DNA of 64,000 nt, taken from positions 124,001 through 188,000 of the forward strand of contig NZ_JAKZBV010000001.1 in NCBI RefSeq assembly GCF_022539255.1. Direction: 5' to 3'. Positions 37,364 through 44,377 of the stretch are shown one piece after another. The notes under the pieces are model-generated. The model saw only the letters and a list, made by a program, of their open reading frames with translations, was not told the DNA's origin and did not search any database. The DNA is from Sinomonas terrae (GTDB taxonomy: Bacteria > Actinomycetota > Actinomycetes > Actinomycetales > Micrococcaceae). Position numbers and translations under genes: made by a program. The first letter of the stretch is position 1. The number at the start of each line of letters is the position of its first letter.

Positions 37364-37700
37364 CGTCTCGGGTACGCCAACTCGCCTCTCTGGGCGTCTC
37401 GGGTACGCCAACTCGCCTCCCTGACCGTCTCGGGTACGCCAACTCAGAGTTATCTGTAGCCGAGTTGCTTCTGGTGAGGATTATCTGTACCCGAAACGCC
37501 AAAGGCGGTGAGATTGGATTTAGGCGAGGACGACGACGCACCTCTGCCGCGCGTCGTCGTCCTCCGTTTCGGGTACGCCAACTCGCCTCCCTGGCCGTCT
37601 CGGGTACGCCAACTCAGAGTTATCTGTACCCGAGTTGGTTCTGGTGAGGATTATCTGTACCCGAAACTTCCCTGGGAGGGAGTTGGTGTACCCGAAACAA
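37364..37700. repeat. CGGGTAC palindromic repeat array, locus 2
   Basis: Starting 7 nt after flgE, two direct copies of a composite unit of about 104 bp occur (about 37394-37497 and 37565-37668). Each contains CTCGGGTACGCCAACTCGCC, then CGGGTACGCCAACTCAGAGT followed by TATCTGTACCCGAG (one copy reads GTAGCCG), then GGTGAGGATTATCTGTACCC ending GAAAC. Inverted CGGGTAC/GTACCCG and AACTC/GAGTT arms allow cruciforms or hairpins. Extra half-units flank it at 37366 and 37687. The same words form the element at 7122-7183. No reading frame is supported. Confidence 0.85.
37527..37563. terminator. Long perfect hairpin inside the repeat array
   Basis: A 13-bp stem AGGACGACGACGC (37527-37539) / GCGTCGTCGTCCT (37551-37563) with an 11-nt loop, lying between the two composite repeats. 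It may be the terminator of the flgB-flgE operon, displaced by repeat insertion. Confidence 0.65.
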
Positions 37701-37721
37701 AGGGAGAGGGGTGGGTTTGGG

Positions 37722-38024
37722 TCACAAGTCGAGGCACTCGTTGATTTGGATCGTGCCGCCGAGCGCAATGTAAGGGTGGTTTGAGAGCAGAGTCCGCGCG
37801 TCCGCGAGGGAGCGGGCCTCGATGATCGTGTAGCCGTCGATCTCGACGGCGTCGACAGGCTCGCCCGAGGCGATCTGCCCACCCTGGAGCACGGGCGCCC
37901 CGAAGTCGACGAGCGCTTGGCCGAGTGACTCCTGGGCCCACTTTCGCAACGCTCCCCGAGTGGCCGCGATGACGTCCGGCTCTGGGTACGGCATGCCGTG
38001 GTAGGTGATGAGGAAGCGCGTCAT
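37722..38024 (-). CDS. YciI family protein
   Basis: 100 residues with the YCII fold pattern: MTRFLITYHGMPYPEPDVIA, a central helix, FGAPVLQGGQI, and IDGYTIIEARSLADARTLLSNHPYI, in which a conserved His/Asp pair region is present. YciI-like proteins are small ferredoxin-fold proteins with unclear enzymatic activity. ATG 38024 follows GAAGGAC. It is transcribed toward the repeat array. Confidence 0.75.
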   Translation of the reverse strand: MTRFLITYHGMPYPEPDVIAATRGALRKWAQESLGQALVDFGAPVLQGGQIASGEPVDAVEIDGYTIIEARSLADARTLLSNHPYIALGGTIQINECLDL

Positions 38025-38114
38025 GGCTGTCCTTCCGGCCAGTTGTGCCTAACGCTACAACCGCCCGCGGCCCCTGCGAAGGCCTCGACCACTACCGCGG
38101 CCACTCCTTCTAGT

Positions 38115-38267
38115 TCACCCGCACCAGATATCCCCCGCGCAGAGACGGGTGATCTGCGCTCGGGCCTGCTGTTCGCTCAGACCGACTTCGAGGAGGGAGG
38201 GGATGAGCCGCTCCTGCCGCTTCAGCGTTTCGGGGTCGGCCGCTCGTAGGTAGAAATCAGGGTCCAT
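38115..38267 (-). CDS. 50-residue small protein
   Basis: A short gene: MDPDFYLRAADPETLKRQER, then LIPSLLEVGLSEQQARAQIT and a tail RLCAGDIWCG, stop at 38115. The ATG at 38267 has GAGAGGAG 4 nt upstream, a strong ribosome site, and codon third positions are mostly G/C. It looks like a small helical protein with two C-terminal cysteines. No family recognised. It lies 90 nt upstream of the YciI gene on the same strand and could be cotranscribed with it. Confidence 0.65.
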   Translation of the reverse strand: MDPDFYLRAADPETLKRQERLIPSLLEVGLSEQQARAQITRLCAGDIWCG

Positions 38268-38358
38268 AACGCTCCTCTCGGCACAGTCCACGGCTCAGCT
38301 AGATAGCCGGTCGTGAATGGGCGTACCGAGCAGCATGCCCGAGCACGGCCTGGGACAC

Positions 38359-38378
38359 GTAGGGCCTTAAGGCCCTAC
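38359..38378. terminator. 20-bp perfect palindrome after the sigma-factor gene
   Basis: GTAGGGCCTTAAGGCCCTAC, ten bases per arm with no loop, 10 nt beyond the sigma-gene stop at 38389 (minus strand). It is positioned as a terminator; with no loop spacer it could also be a protein-binding site. Confidence 0.6.
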
Positions 38379-38388
38379 CTTCCCGCGA

Positions 38389-39126
38389 TCAGGCAGCGAC
38401 CTTCCGGCGCATCCGGTCGAGGAGCCGCTTGAGAAGCCGCGAGACCTGCATCTGGCTCACGCCCAGAATCTCGGCGATCTCGCTCTGGCTCATCTCCTCG
38501 ACGAAGCGCAGGTGCAGGAGACGCCGCTCGTCCTCGGTAACCCCTTCGAGGGCCGCCGTCAGGAGCTGATGGGACTCCACTTCCTCGAAACCGGGTTCGA
38601 CGACGGAGAGCGCCCGGGCCGAGGGGTCCGGCCGGGAATCCTCATCACTCGGCGGCTCGATCGAGAGTCCGACCATTGCTGCGTCGGCGAGTTGTGCCTC
38701 GGCGATCTTCTGTTCAGGGACGCCGGCCGCCTCGGCGAGCTCGGCGGGGTTCGGCTCGCGCCCAAGTTCCTGGGCAAGCCGGCGGCGGGTCGAGTTCACT
38801 TCGAGCCGAAGTTCTTGGACCGACCGAGGTGGCCGGACTGCCCACGAGTGGTCGCGGATGTAGCGCTTGATCGTTCCCGTGATGGTGGGCACTGCGTAGG
38901 GGACGAAGCCCTGCCCCGCGCCCTCGCGGTAGCGGCGGATCGCCACCATGAGTCCCAGTCGTGCCACTTGGCGGAGGTCCTCGGGGTCGTGGCCCGGGTA
39001 CCGGTGGCGGTTGGCCAGTGCATCGGCCACGCCCAGGTACTTGAGGGCCATCTCCTCCTCATGCTCGCCCGATTCGGGCTGCAGCTCTTCGGCTTCGTCT
39101 GCTGCTAGATCGTAGAGATCAGTCAT
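38389..39126 (-). CDS. RNA polymerase sigma factor, SigB/SigF/SigG family
   Basis: 245 residues with regions 2-4 of a group 3 sigma factor: DPEDLRQVARLGLMVAIRRY (region 2.2), YAVPTITGTIKRYIRDHSWA then VRPPRS (2.3-2.4), VNSTRRRLAQELGREPNPAE (3.0-3.1), and VTEDERRLLHLRFVEEMSQS with ILGVSQMQVSRLLKRLL (4.1-4.2). This is the SigB/SigF stress type, not flagellar sigma-28. No anti-sigma gene is adjacent. Two operators of the RGACAG-N6-CTGTCY family lie upstream on the minus strand, the distal one (39197-39214) immediately before a TATTAA -10, suggesting TetR repression. SD AAGGG precedes ATG 39126. Confidence 0.9.
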   Translation of the reverse strand: MTDLYDLAADEAEELQPESGEHEEEMALKYLGVADALANRHRYPGHDPEDLRQVARLGLMVAIRRYREGAGQGFVPYAVPTITGTIKRYIRDHSWAVRPPRSVQELRLEVNSTRRRLAQELGREPNPAELAEAAGVPEQKIAEAQLADAAMVGLSIEPPSDEDSRPDPSARALSVVEPGFEEVESHQLLTAALEGVTEDERRLLHLRFVEEMSQSEIAEILGVSQMQVSRLLKRLLDRMRRKVAA

Positions 39127-39158
39127 CGCCTTGCCCTTCTCGCGCTAACCCGTCTGTG

Positions 39159-39272
39159 AGACAGACTGTTCTGTCTGGTCATCGATTAATACAAGTAGAC
39201 AGACCTGTCTGTCCATCTTTGATGATTACAGATTGGTAACGGAGGATTGGAGATAGACAGAAAGGCCTGTCT
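39159..39272. promoter_or_regulatory. Divergent promoter region with three TetR-type operators
   Basis: Operator A 39159-39176 (minus reading AGACAGAACAGTCTGTCT), operator B 39197-39214 (minus reading GGACAGACAGGTCTGTCT) and operator C 39255-39272 (AGACAGAAAGGCCTGTCT). After B on the minus strand comes ACTTG then TATTAA, a -10 for the sigma gene, with TGGACA as -35 at 18-bp spacing. After C on the plus strand comes a TAGCAT box (39281-39286) 6 nt before the GTG of the TetR gene, so that mRNA is probably leaderless. The operators overlap -35 elements or the early transcribed region. Confidence 0.75.
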
Positions 39273-39292
39273 ACTCGCGCTAGCATCGTTAC

Positions 39293-40015
39293 GTGGACGC
39301 CCGAGTTGAAGCTCGCGCGATCGTGGGTCTACGGCACGGTGCGCGCGACAAGATTCTTGATACTTCGTACGAGCTTTTCGCCCGTCGCGGGATTCGCGAT
39401 GTCGGCGTGGACGAGATCATCTCCCGTTCAGGAGTGGCGAAAGCGACCTTCTACCGACATTTCCCCTCCAAAGACGCTCTCGTCCTCGCGTATCTGGACC
39501 GGTGGTTCGTAGCGCGCAGCGCGGCGATCGAAGCAGCCACGGAGGGGATCGAGAGCAGGGATGAGGCCGTGCTGGCCGTGTTCGGCGTCCTGCGCGACTG
39601 GTTCGAGCACGGGACGGCTGAGGCCAGCGCGTTCCTGCACGTCATGATCGAGATGGGGCCGGACCATCCTCTGGGCCGTGCGAGCATGGACTACCTCACG
39701 CGTACCCGCCAGCAGCTCGCAGAGCTCGCCGAGGCCGCAGATCTCTCCGATCCGGAGGGATTTGCCTGGTCGTGCCACATCCTCATCAAGGGCGCCATGG
39801 TGGCCGACTCCGAAGGGGACGCCGAGGCCGCTGCCCGCGCCCTCACGATGGCGCGGCTCCTGGTCGAGGAACATCACCAGAAGAAGCCTTCTGCTTCGGC
39901 CCCGCGTCACTTTACGGATTGGAAGGACCCCGAGGGGCTCAATCGGGACGTCGCTACATCCGTGCCCCAGCGCGCGGCTACTCCGCAGCGAGCTCGCCGA
40001 GCCGGGACACGGTAG
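39293..40015 (+). CDS. TetR-family transcriptional regulator (likely binds RGACAG-N6-CTGTCY sites)
   Basis: 240 residues. The helix-turn-helix region is ILDTSYELFARRGIRDVGVD, then IISRSGVAKATFYRHFPSKD; the C-terminal ligand domain follows (about 70-200), with a basic disordered tail. The start is GTG 39293, placed 6 nt after a TAGCAT -10 box with no ribosome site, i.e. a leaderless start. Divergent from the sigma gene with three palindromes between them. That this TetR binds those palindromes is inference from adjacency, symmetry and repetition at two other promoters. Its 3' end overlaps the next, convergent TetR gene by 38 nt. Confidence 0.88.
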   Translation: MDARVEARAIVGLRHGARDKILDTSYELFARRGIRDVGVDEIISRSGVAKATFYRHFPSKDALVLAYLDRWFVARSAAIEAATEGIESRDEAVLAVFGVLRDWFEHGTAEASAFLHVMIEMGPDHPLGRASMDYLTRTRQQLAELAEAADLSDPEGFAWSCHILIKGAMVADSEGDAEAAARALTMARLLVEEHHQKKPSASAPRHFTDWKDPEGLNRDVATSVPQRAATPQRARRAGTR

Positions 40016-40568
40016 CCCTCAGATCTGCCGCGCTGGCCCTGCCGGGCCGCGTGGTGTAGGCGCTGTCCGCGTTGAGGAAGAGGGCCGCGAACACGAGTGC
40101 CACGGCAAGATGCGCCCTCACGGGATCGGCAGTGCGCTGTTCGGCGAGCTGGATGACGTGCTTCCGCAGCCCAGACGTCCACTGATGGAGGGCCGCGAGC
40201 AGGTCGGGCTCCAGCCGGATGAGTTCCCGCATGCGCGGCAGGTTGTCCTTGCCGCTCGAGACGCTCGCGATAAGCTCGCACAGCTCGTCGAGCAAAGGCC
40301 CTGAGCCTTCGAGGAAGCGCCGCTCGTCCTCCTCTGCGATGGCGGTAGCAGGCAGTCCGAGGGCCGCCGCGGCCTTGGACGGGAAGTAGTTGAAGAAGGT
40401 CCGCTCGGAGATCGTGGCGCTCGCGCAGATGTCCGCCACGGTGACGTGCGCGACGCCGCGTTCGCTCACGAGATCGAAGGCGGCGTCATGGATGGCGCGC
40501 CAAGTCTTCTGCTTCTTGCGCTCGCGGAGCGAACACTGCTTGTCGACGAGGGGCGAGTTGGTGGTCAC
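39978..40568 (-). CDS. TetR/AcrR-family regulator of the adjacent MFS exporter
   Basis: 196 residues. Helix-turn-helix: TWRAIHDAAFDLVSERGVAH, then VTVADICASATISERTFFNY with FPSKAAAA. The long C-terminal helices form the drug-binding dimer domain typical of AcrR-like repressors. It starts at GTG 40568, 66 nt after the stop of the MFS gene on the same strand, so exporter and repressor form one operon. The 23-bp perfect inverted repeat upstream of the MFS gene is its probable operator. Confidence 0.87.
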   Translation of the reverse strand: MTTNSPLVDKQCSLRERKKQKTWRAIHDAAFDLVSERGVAHVTVADICASATISERTFFNYFPSKAAAALGLPATAIAEEDERRFLEGSGPLLDELCELIASVSSGKDNLPRMRELIRLEPDLLAALHQWTSGLRKHVIQLAEQRTADPVRAHLAVALVFAALFLNADSAYTTRPGRASAADLRATVSRLGELAAE

Positions 40569-40634
40569 GGTAGTTCCTGGGGAGTGCGAAACGGAGCCGG
40601 GGCCCCACGAGGGCGTGGGGCCCCGGCCAGAGGT

Positions 40635-42776
40635 TTACGAGCGGTGGACGCGGATGGTTCCGGTTGCCGGAGCGGCCTGCGCGCCCGTCTCGGCCGCAGC
40701 CGCGGCGACGTAGACCTCGAGGTCCTCGGCCGACTGCTGCTGGTCGGCCTGCTCCTGAAGGGCGGAGCGCTGGCGCAGCGGCGGAACCTTGAAGAACCAG
40801 CTGAGGATGAACGCGAGCAGAATCACTGCGAGGCCCACCCAGTAGATGCTCACGGCCGCGGCGTTGAAGCCCACCATGAAGGGGCGGGTCAGTCGAGCGT
40901 CAGCGCCCTTGAGGAAGGACGTGTCCGACGTGGATGAGGACGAGGACGACTGCGCCTGCTTCGAGTCCTGAATCTGGCTGATCATCGTCGGCACCACCTT
41001 GTCGACGACGGCGGTGCGCTGGGTCTGGTTCGAGAAGTCGACCGCAAGGCGACCGTCGACGACGGACACGCCACCCTTCTGGGCAGCCATCGCGAGAGCC
41101 TGCTGTTCGGCGGCTGGCTTCGCGGCTGCGACCTGCTGGTCGATGATCGACGGCGCAGCAGCGGCGGGGATCATGCCTGCGGAAACCTGCTGTTGCACGG
41201 CCGCAGTGACCTTCTGGGTGACGGCTTGATCGGCAGCCTGCTTGGCCGCCGTCGTGCCCTGATCTAGCCCGCTCTGGATCTGCGACTTCACCGGGGTGAC
41301 GATCGGGTTCCAGATCTGCTGCATGACGCCAGCGTTCGCGGGGTTGGTTGCGACCGACGGCGTGAGTGCGGCGTCGAGAGCGCTCGTCAGATCAGCCTTG
41401 TTCGTCATCGCGGTCATGATGTTCGTCGGCATGAGCGCGAACAGGACCGAGAGCAGGACGGCGGTACCGAGGGTGCCGCCGATCTGGCGGAAGAAGGTCG
41501 CCGAGCTCGTTGCCACGCCCATGTCCTGCGGCGGCACCGAGTTCTGGGACGCGAGCGTGAGCGACTGCATGAGCTGGCCTAGGCCGAGGCCGATGAGGAA
41601 CATGGCGATCATGAGGAACCACAGCGGCTTGTCGATCGACATGAACGTCAGGACGAGGTAGCCGCCCGCCGTGAAGAGCGTGCCCGTGATCGGGAAGATG
41701 CGGTACCTGCCGGTGCGGGCCACGATCTGGCCGGAGACGATAGAGGCGATCATGAGGCCGCCGACCATCGGGAGTGTCGCGAAGCCGGATTCCGTGGGGG
41801 TCAGGCCGGTCACGAGCTGCAGGTAGAGCGGCAGGGTCAGCATGGCGCCGAACATTGCGAAGCCGACGAGGAAGCCGAGGACCGTGGCCATGGAGAACGT
41901 GCCCGAGTGGAACAGGCGCAGCGGGATGATCGCGTTGGTCCCCATGGCGCGCTCGATGTAGATGAACGAGACGAGGCCGACGACGCCGATGACGTAGCAC
42001 GTGATCGAGGCGGCGGACGTCCAACCCCAGTCGCGGCCCGACTCCGCGACCAGAAGGAGCGGCACGAGAGTTGCGATGACGGCCGTGGCGCCCCACCAGT
42101 CAATGCGCGCGGTCGAGCGGTCGTGGAACTTCGGCAGGTGCAGGAACGCGAGCACCATGCCGAGCGCGATGAGGCCGATGGGCACGTTCACCAGGAAGAC
42201 CCAACGCCAGCCGGAGATGAAGAGGATCTGGCTCGCGCCGGAGAAGACGCCGCCGACGAGCGGGCCGACCACCGAGGAAACAGCGAAGACTGCGAGGAAG
42301 TACCCCTGGTACTTGGCGCGTTCGCGCGGCGCGAGGATGTCGCCCATGATTGCGAGCGGCAGCGACATGAGGGCGCCTGCGCCGATGCCCTGGAAGGCCC
42401 GGAATCCGGCGAGCATGAGCATTGACGTCGAGAACGAGGACATCATTGAGCCGATGATGAAGACCCCAAGGCCGAAGATGTAGAGCGGGCGGCGGCCGAA
42501 CAGGTCGGACAGCTTGCCGTAGATCGGCGTCGCAATCGTCGACGTGATGAGGTACGCGGTGGTCACCCACGCCTGCTGGTCGAGGCCGTGCAGATCGTCG
42601 CCAATGGTCCGGATCGCGGTGCCGACAATCGTCTGGTCCAGCGACGAGAGGAACATCCCAGCCATGAGGCCATAGATGACTAGAAGGATCTGACGGTGAG
42701 TCATCACCGGGTTGGGGTGAGCGGCGCTACCGGTGCGGGATCCGGGGCTGGCTGCTGCGTTGGACATGGAAGACAA
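40635..42776 (-). CDS. DHA2-family (EmrB/QacA) MFS multidrug exporter with large extracellular loop
   Basis: 713 residues. Fourteen membrane helices of the DHA2 family are seen: motif SSLDQTIVGTAIRTIG in helix 1, WVTTAYLITSTIATPIYGKL then SDLFGRR (motif A), and FRAFQGIGAGALMSLPLAIM (motif C region). Between about residues 465 and 625 there is a long hydrophilic, Ala/Gln-rich loop (NKADLTSALDAALTPS ... VVDKVVPTMISQIQDSKQ), before the last helix (AVSIYWVGLAVILLAFILSW). The family exports drugs by proton antiport. A large loop of this kind is found in some actinobacterial DHA2 proteins. First gene of an operon with a TetR repressor. Confidence 0.92.
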   Translation of the reverse strand: MSSMSNAAASPGSRTGSAAHPNPVMTHRQILLVIYGLMAGMFLSSLDQTIVGTAIRTIGDDLHGLDQQAWVTTAYLITSTIATPIYGKLSDLFGRRPLYIFGLGVFIIGSMMSSFSTSMLMLAGFRAFQGIGAGALMSLPLAIMGDILAPRERAKYQGYFLAVFAVSSVVGPLVGGVFSGASQILFISGWRWVFLVNVPIGLIALGMVLAFLHLPKFHDRSTARIDWWGATAVIATLVPLLLVAESGRDWGWTSAASITCYVIGVVGLVSFIYIERAMGTNAIIPLRLFHSGTFSMATVLGFLVGFAMFGAMLTLPLYLQLVTGLTPTESGFATLPMVGGLMIASIVSGQIVARTGRYRIFPITGTLFTAGGYLVLTFMSIDKPLWFLMIAMFLIGLGLGQLMQSLTLASQNSVPPQDMGVATSSATFFRQIGGTLGTAVLLSVLFALMPTNIMTAMTNKADLTSALDAALTPSVATNPANAGVMQQIWNPIVTPVKSQIQSGLDQGTTAAKQAADQAVTQKVTAAVQQQVSAGMIPAAAAPSIIDQQVAAAKPAAEQQALAMAAQKGGVSVVDGRLAVDFSNQTQRTAVVDKVVPTMISQIQDSKQAQSSSSSSTSDTSFLKGADARLTRPFMVGFNAAAVSIYWVGLAVILLAFILSWFFKVPPLRQRSALQEQADQQQSAEDLEVYVAAAAAETGAQAAPATGTIRVHRS

Positions 42777-42823
42777 TCCGAATCTCTCAAAGGGGAAGAA
42801 TCGAGGGGCCGCGAAGGCGACTC

Positions 42824-42846
42824 AAACTTGCAGACCCTGCAAGTTT
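42824..42846. promoter_or_regulatory. Operator of the MFS-TetR operon, perfect inverted repeat
   Basis: Ten-base arms AAACTTGCAG (42824-42833) and CTGCAAGTTT (42837-42846) around ACC. A further CTGCAA half-site, ACTCTGCAAC, lies at 42851. It is 48 nt before the exporter ATG on the minus strand and overlaps a TAAACT box. This is the expected position and form of a TetR operator. Confidence 0.8.
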
Positions 42847-42964
42847 ACACACTCTGCAACAAAGACTCCACTTGAGCTTTCATCGTGCATCCACTACCCC
42901 GGCTCGTCCGCCGAACGCATCTTCCCCCATGAGCACCCCAGCTGGCCCTGTTAGCCTGTGCCGA

Positions 42965-43966
42965 ATGCGAGCCGTACAGATTTCTTCTCCCGGTGCAGCC
43001 TTCGAAACCACTGAGCGCGCCCTCCCCGAGGTTCCGCGTGGCCACGTCCTCGTTCGCGTCGCCGCTTGCGGCATCTGCCACAGCGACGGAATGGCGGCCG
43101 CTGGTCTGGCTTCCTCCTACCCCCGTGTGCCCGGCCATGAAGTAGCCGGAACGGTCGAGTCGGTGGGCGAAGGCGTTGTCCAGTGGACGGAGGGCCAGCG
43201 GGTGGGGGTCGGCTGGTTCGGAGGAGCCTGCTTCGTCTGCGATTCCTGCAGGCGGGGCGACTTCATCTCATGCCGTTCCCTCAAAGTCACCGGCCTTACG
43301 TTCGACGGCGGCTACGCGGACTATGTCCTAGCCCCCGCCGATGCGCTCGCGGCCGTCCCAGACGGGCTCTCGGACGCCGAGGCGGCGCCGCTCATGTGCG
43401 CGGGGGTGACCACCTTCAACGGGCTGCGCAACAGCGGCGCCCGCGCCGGCGACGTCGTCGCCGTCCTCGGTCTCGGGGGCCTCGGGCACCTCGGCGTCCA
43501 GTTCGCGAGCCGTATGGGCTTCGAGACAGTGGCGATCGCGCGTGGGGCAGAAAAGGAGCAGTTCGCCCGAGAGCTGGGCGCTCACCACTACATCGACAGT
43601 ACGACGGCGGACGTCGCAGCCGAGCTTCGCGAGCTCGGCGGGGCGAGCGTCGTGCTTGCGACTGTCACCGACGCCCACGCGATGGCTGTGACCGTGCCTG
43701 GCCTTACGCCCCGCGGGCGGCTTGTGGTTCTCGGTGTCCCGCATGAGCCGCTCACCGTGAGCGCGGGCGACATCGTGGGTGGCAGCCGCCTCGTTGCGGG
43801 CCATGCTTCCGGCAGTGCCAAGGATTCCGAGGACACACTGCGCTTTGCTGCGCTCACGGGCGTGCGCCCCCTCATCGAGACGTATCCGTTGGAAAAGGCG
43901 GGCGATGGTTTCGAGCGGATGATGTCGGGCAAGGCACGCTTCCGGGTGGTCCTGACCGTCGACTGA
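42965..43966 (+). CDS. Zinc-dependent alcohol dehydrogenase (MDR superfamily)
   Basis: 333 residues. Catalytic zinc site CGICHSDG with GHEVAGTVESVGEGV; structural zinc cysteines in ACFVCDSCRRGDFISC; Rossmann motif VLGLGGLGHLGVQFASRMG. It resembles class of NAD(P)-dependent cinnamyl/propanol-type ADHs. The ATG at 42965 is preferred: it matches the family start MRAVQI, lies 8 nt after a TAGCCT box and has no ribosome site, so a leaderless mRNA is plausible. Divergent from the exporter operon. Confidence 0.88.
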   Translation: MRAVQISSPGAAFETTERALPEVPRGHVLVRVAACGICHSDGMAAAGLASSYPRVPGHEVAGTVESVGEGVVQWTEGQRVGVGWFGGACFVCDSCRRGDFISCRSLKVTGLTFDGGYADYVLAPADALAAVPDGLSDAEAAPLMCAGVTTFNGLRNSGARAGDVVAVLGLGGLGHLGVQFASRMGFETVAIARGAEKEQFARELGAHHYIDSTTADVAAELRELGGASVVLATVTDAHAMAVTVPGLTPRGRLVVLGVPHEPLTVSAGDIVGGSRLVAGHASGSAKDSEDTLRFAALTGVRPLIETYPLEKAGDGFERMMSGKARFRVVLTVD

Positions 43967-43978
43967 CTCAAGACGGTT

Positions 43979-44003
43979 GGTTCGCTGGGAGCAGGCTGGG
44001 TAA
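43979..44003 (+). promoter_or_regulatory. Possible SigB/SigF-type promoter
   Basis: GGTT (43979-43982), 15 nt, GGGTAA (43998-44003), close to the actinobacterial SigB/SigF form GNNT-N14-16-GGGTAY except for the last base. It lies 27 nt before the 82-aa gene. Weak evidence, mentioned because a sigma factor of that type is encoded nearby. Confidence 0.35.
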
Positions 44004-44029
44004 GCCATTGGGGAAGGAGGTACGTCGAC

Positions 44030-44278
44030 GTGCCAGAGTTTCATTTGACCGTTCTCCGCACCACAGGTGCGGATGCAGGAAAATCAGCTGCCCCTGAGAT
44101 CACTTTCATGGCAAGAGATCTCTCCTCCGCCAAGACGCTCGCGGAGTGCATCATCAAGCAAGATCGCTTCAAGGGGCCGGCCGCGGATGAGGCGACGCTC
44201 GTCGGCCCGGCCACAGCACCCGCGGCCAGGTGGACGAGCAGCTCCGGGTGGGACGAGGCGCTCGAGCCAGTGAACTGA
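44030..44278 (+). CDS. Small hypothetical protein
   Basis: 82 residues, starting GTG 44030 after a very good ribosome site (GGAAGGAGGT). The product begins MPEFHLTVLRTTGADAGKSA and contains ITFMARDLSSAKTLAECIIK, a beta-alpha pattern with a modest hydrophobic core. No membrane segment or known motif. It stands alone between the alcohol dehydrogenase and the HNH gene. Confidence 0.7.
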   Translation: MPEFHLTVLRTTGADAGKSAAPEITFMARDLSSAKTLAECIIKQDRFKGPAADEATLVGPATAPAARWTSSSGWDEALEPVN

Positions 44279-44377
44279 CCCCACTGGGCGAGCGGCCAGT
44301 CTGGCTCCCACCCTCTGCTCGAATATTTGTTTGGGCACATGTTCGCTTTTCGAATAGGTCTTCGATAGGCTGAGGCC

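Noticed and set aside
37364..37700. Repeat array considered as a CRISPR
   Set aside because: Units are few, long and internally palindromic, spacers are themselves repeated, and there are no cas genes.
38389..39126. Sigma factor considered as the flagellar sigma-28
   Set aside because: Regions 2 and 4 (YAVPTITGTIKRYIRDHSWA, FVEEMSQSEIAEILGVSQ) are of SigB/SigF type, and its own control is by TetR-type operators rather than flagellar promoters.
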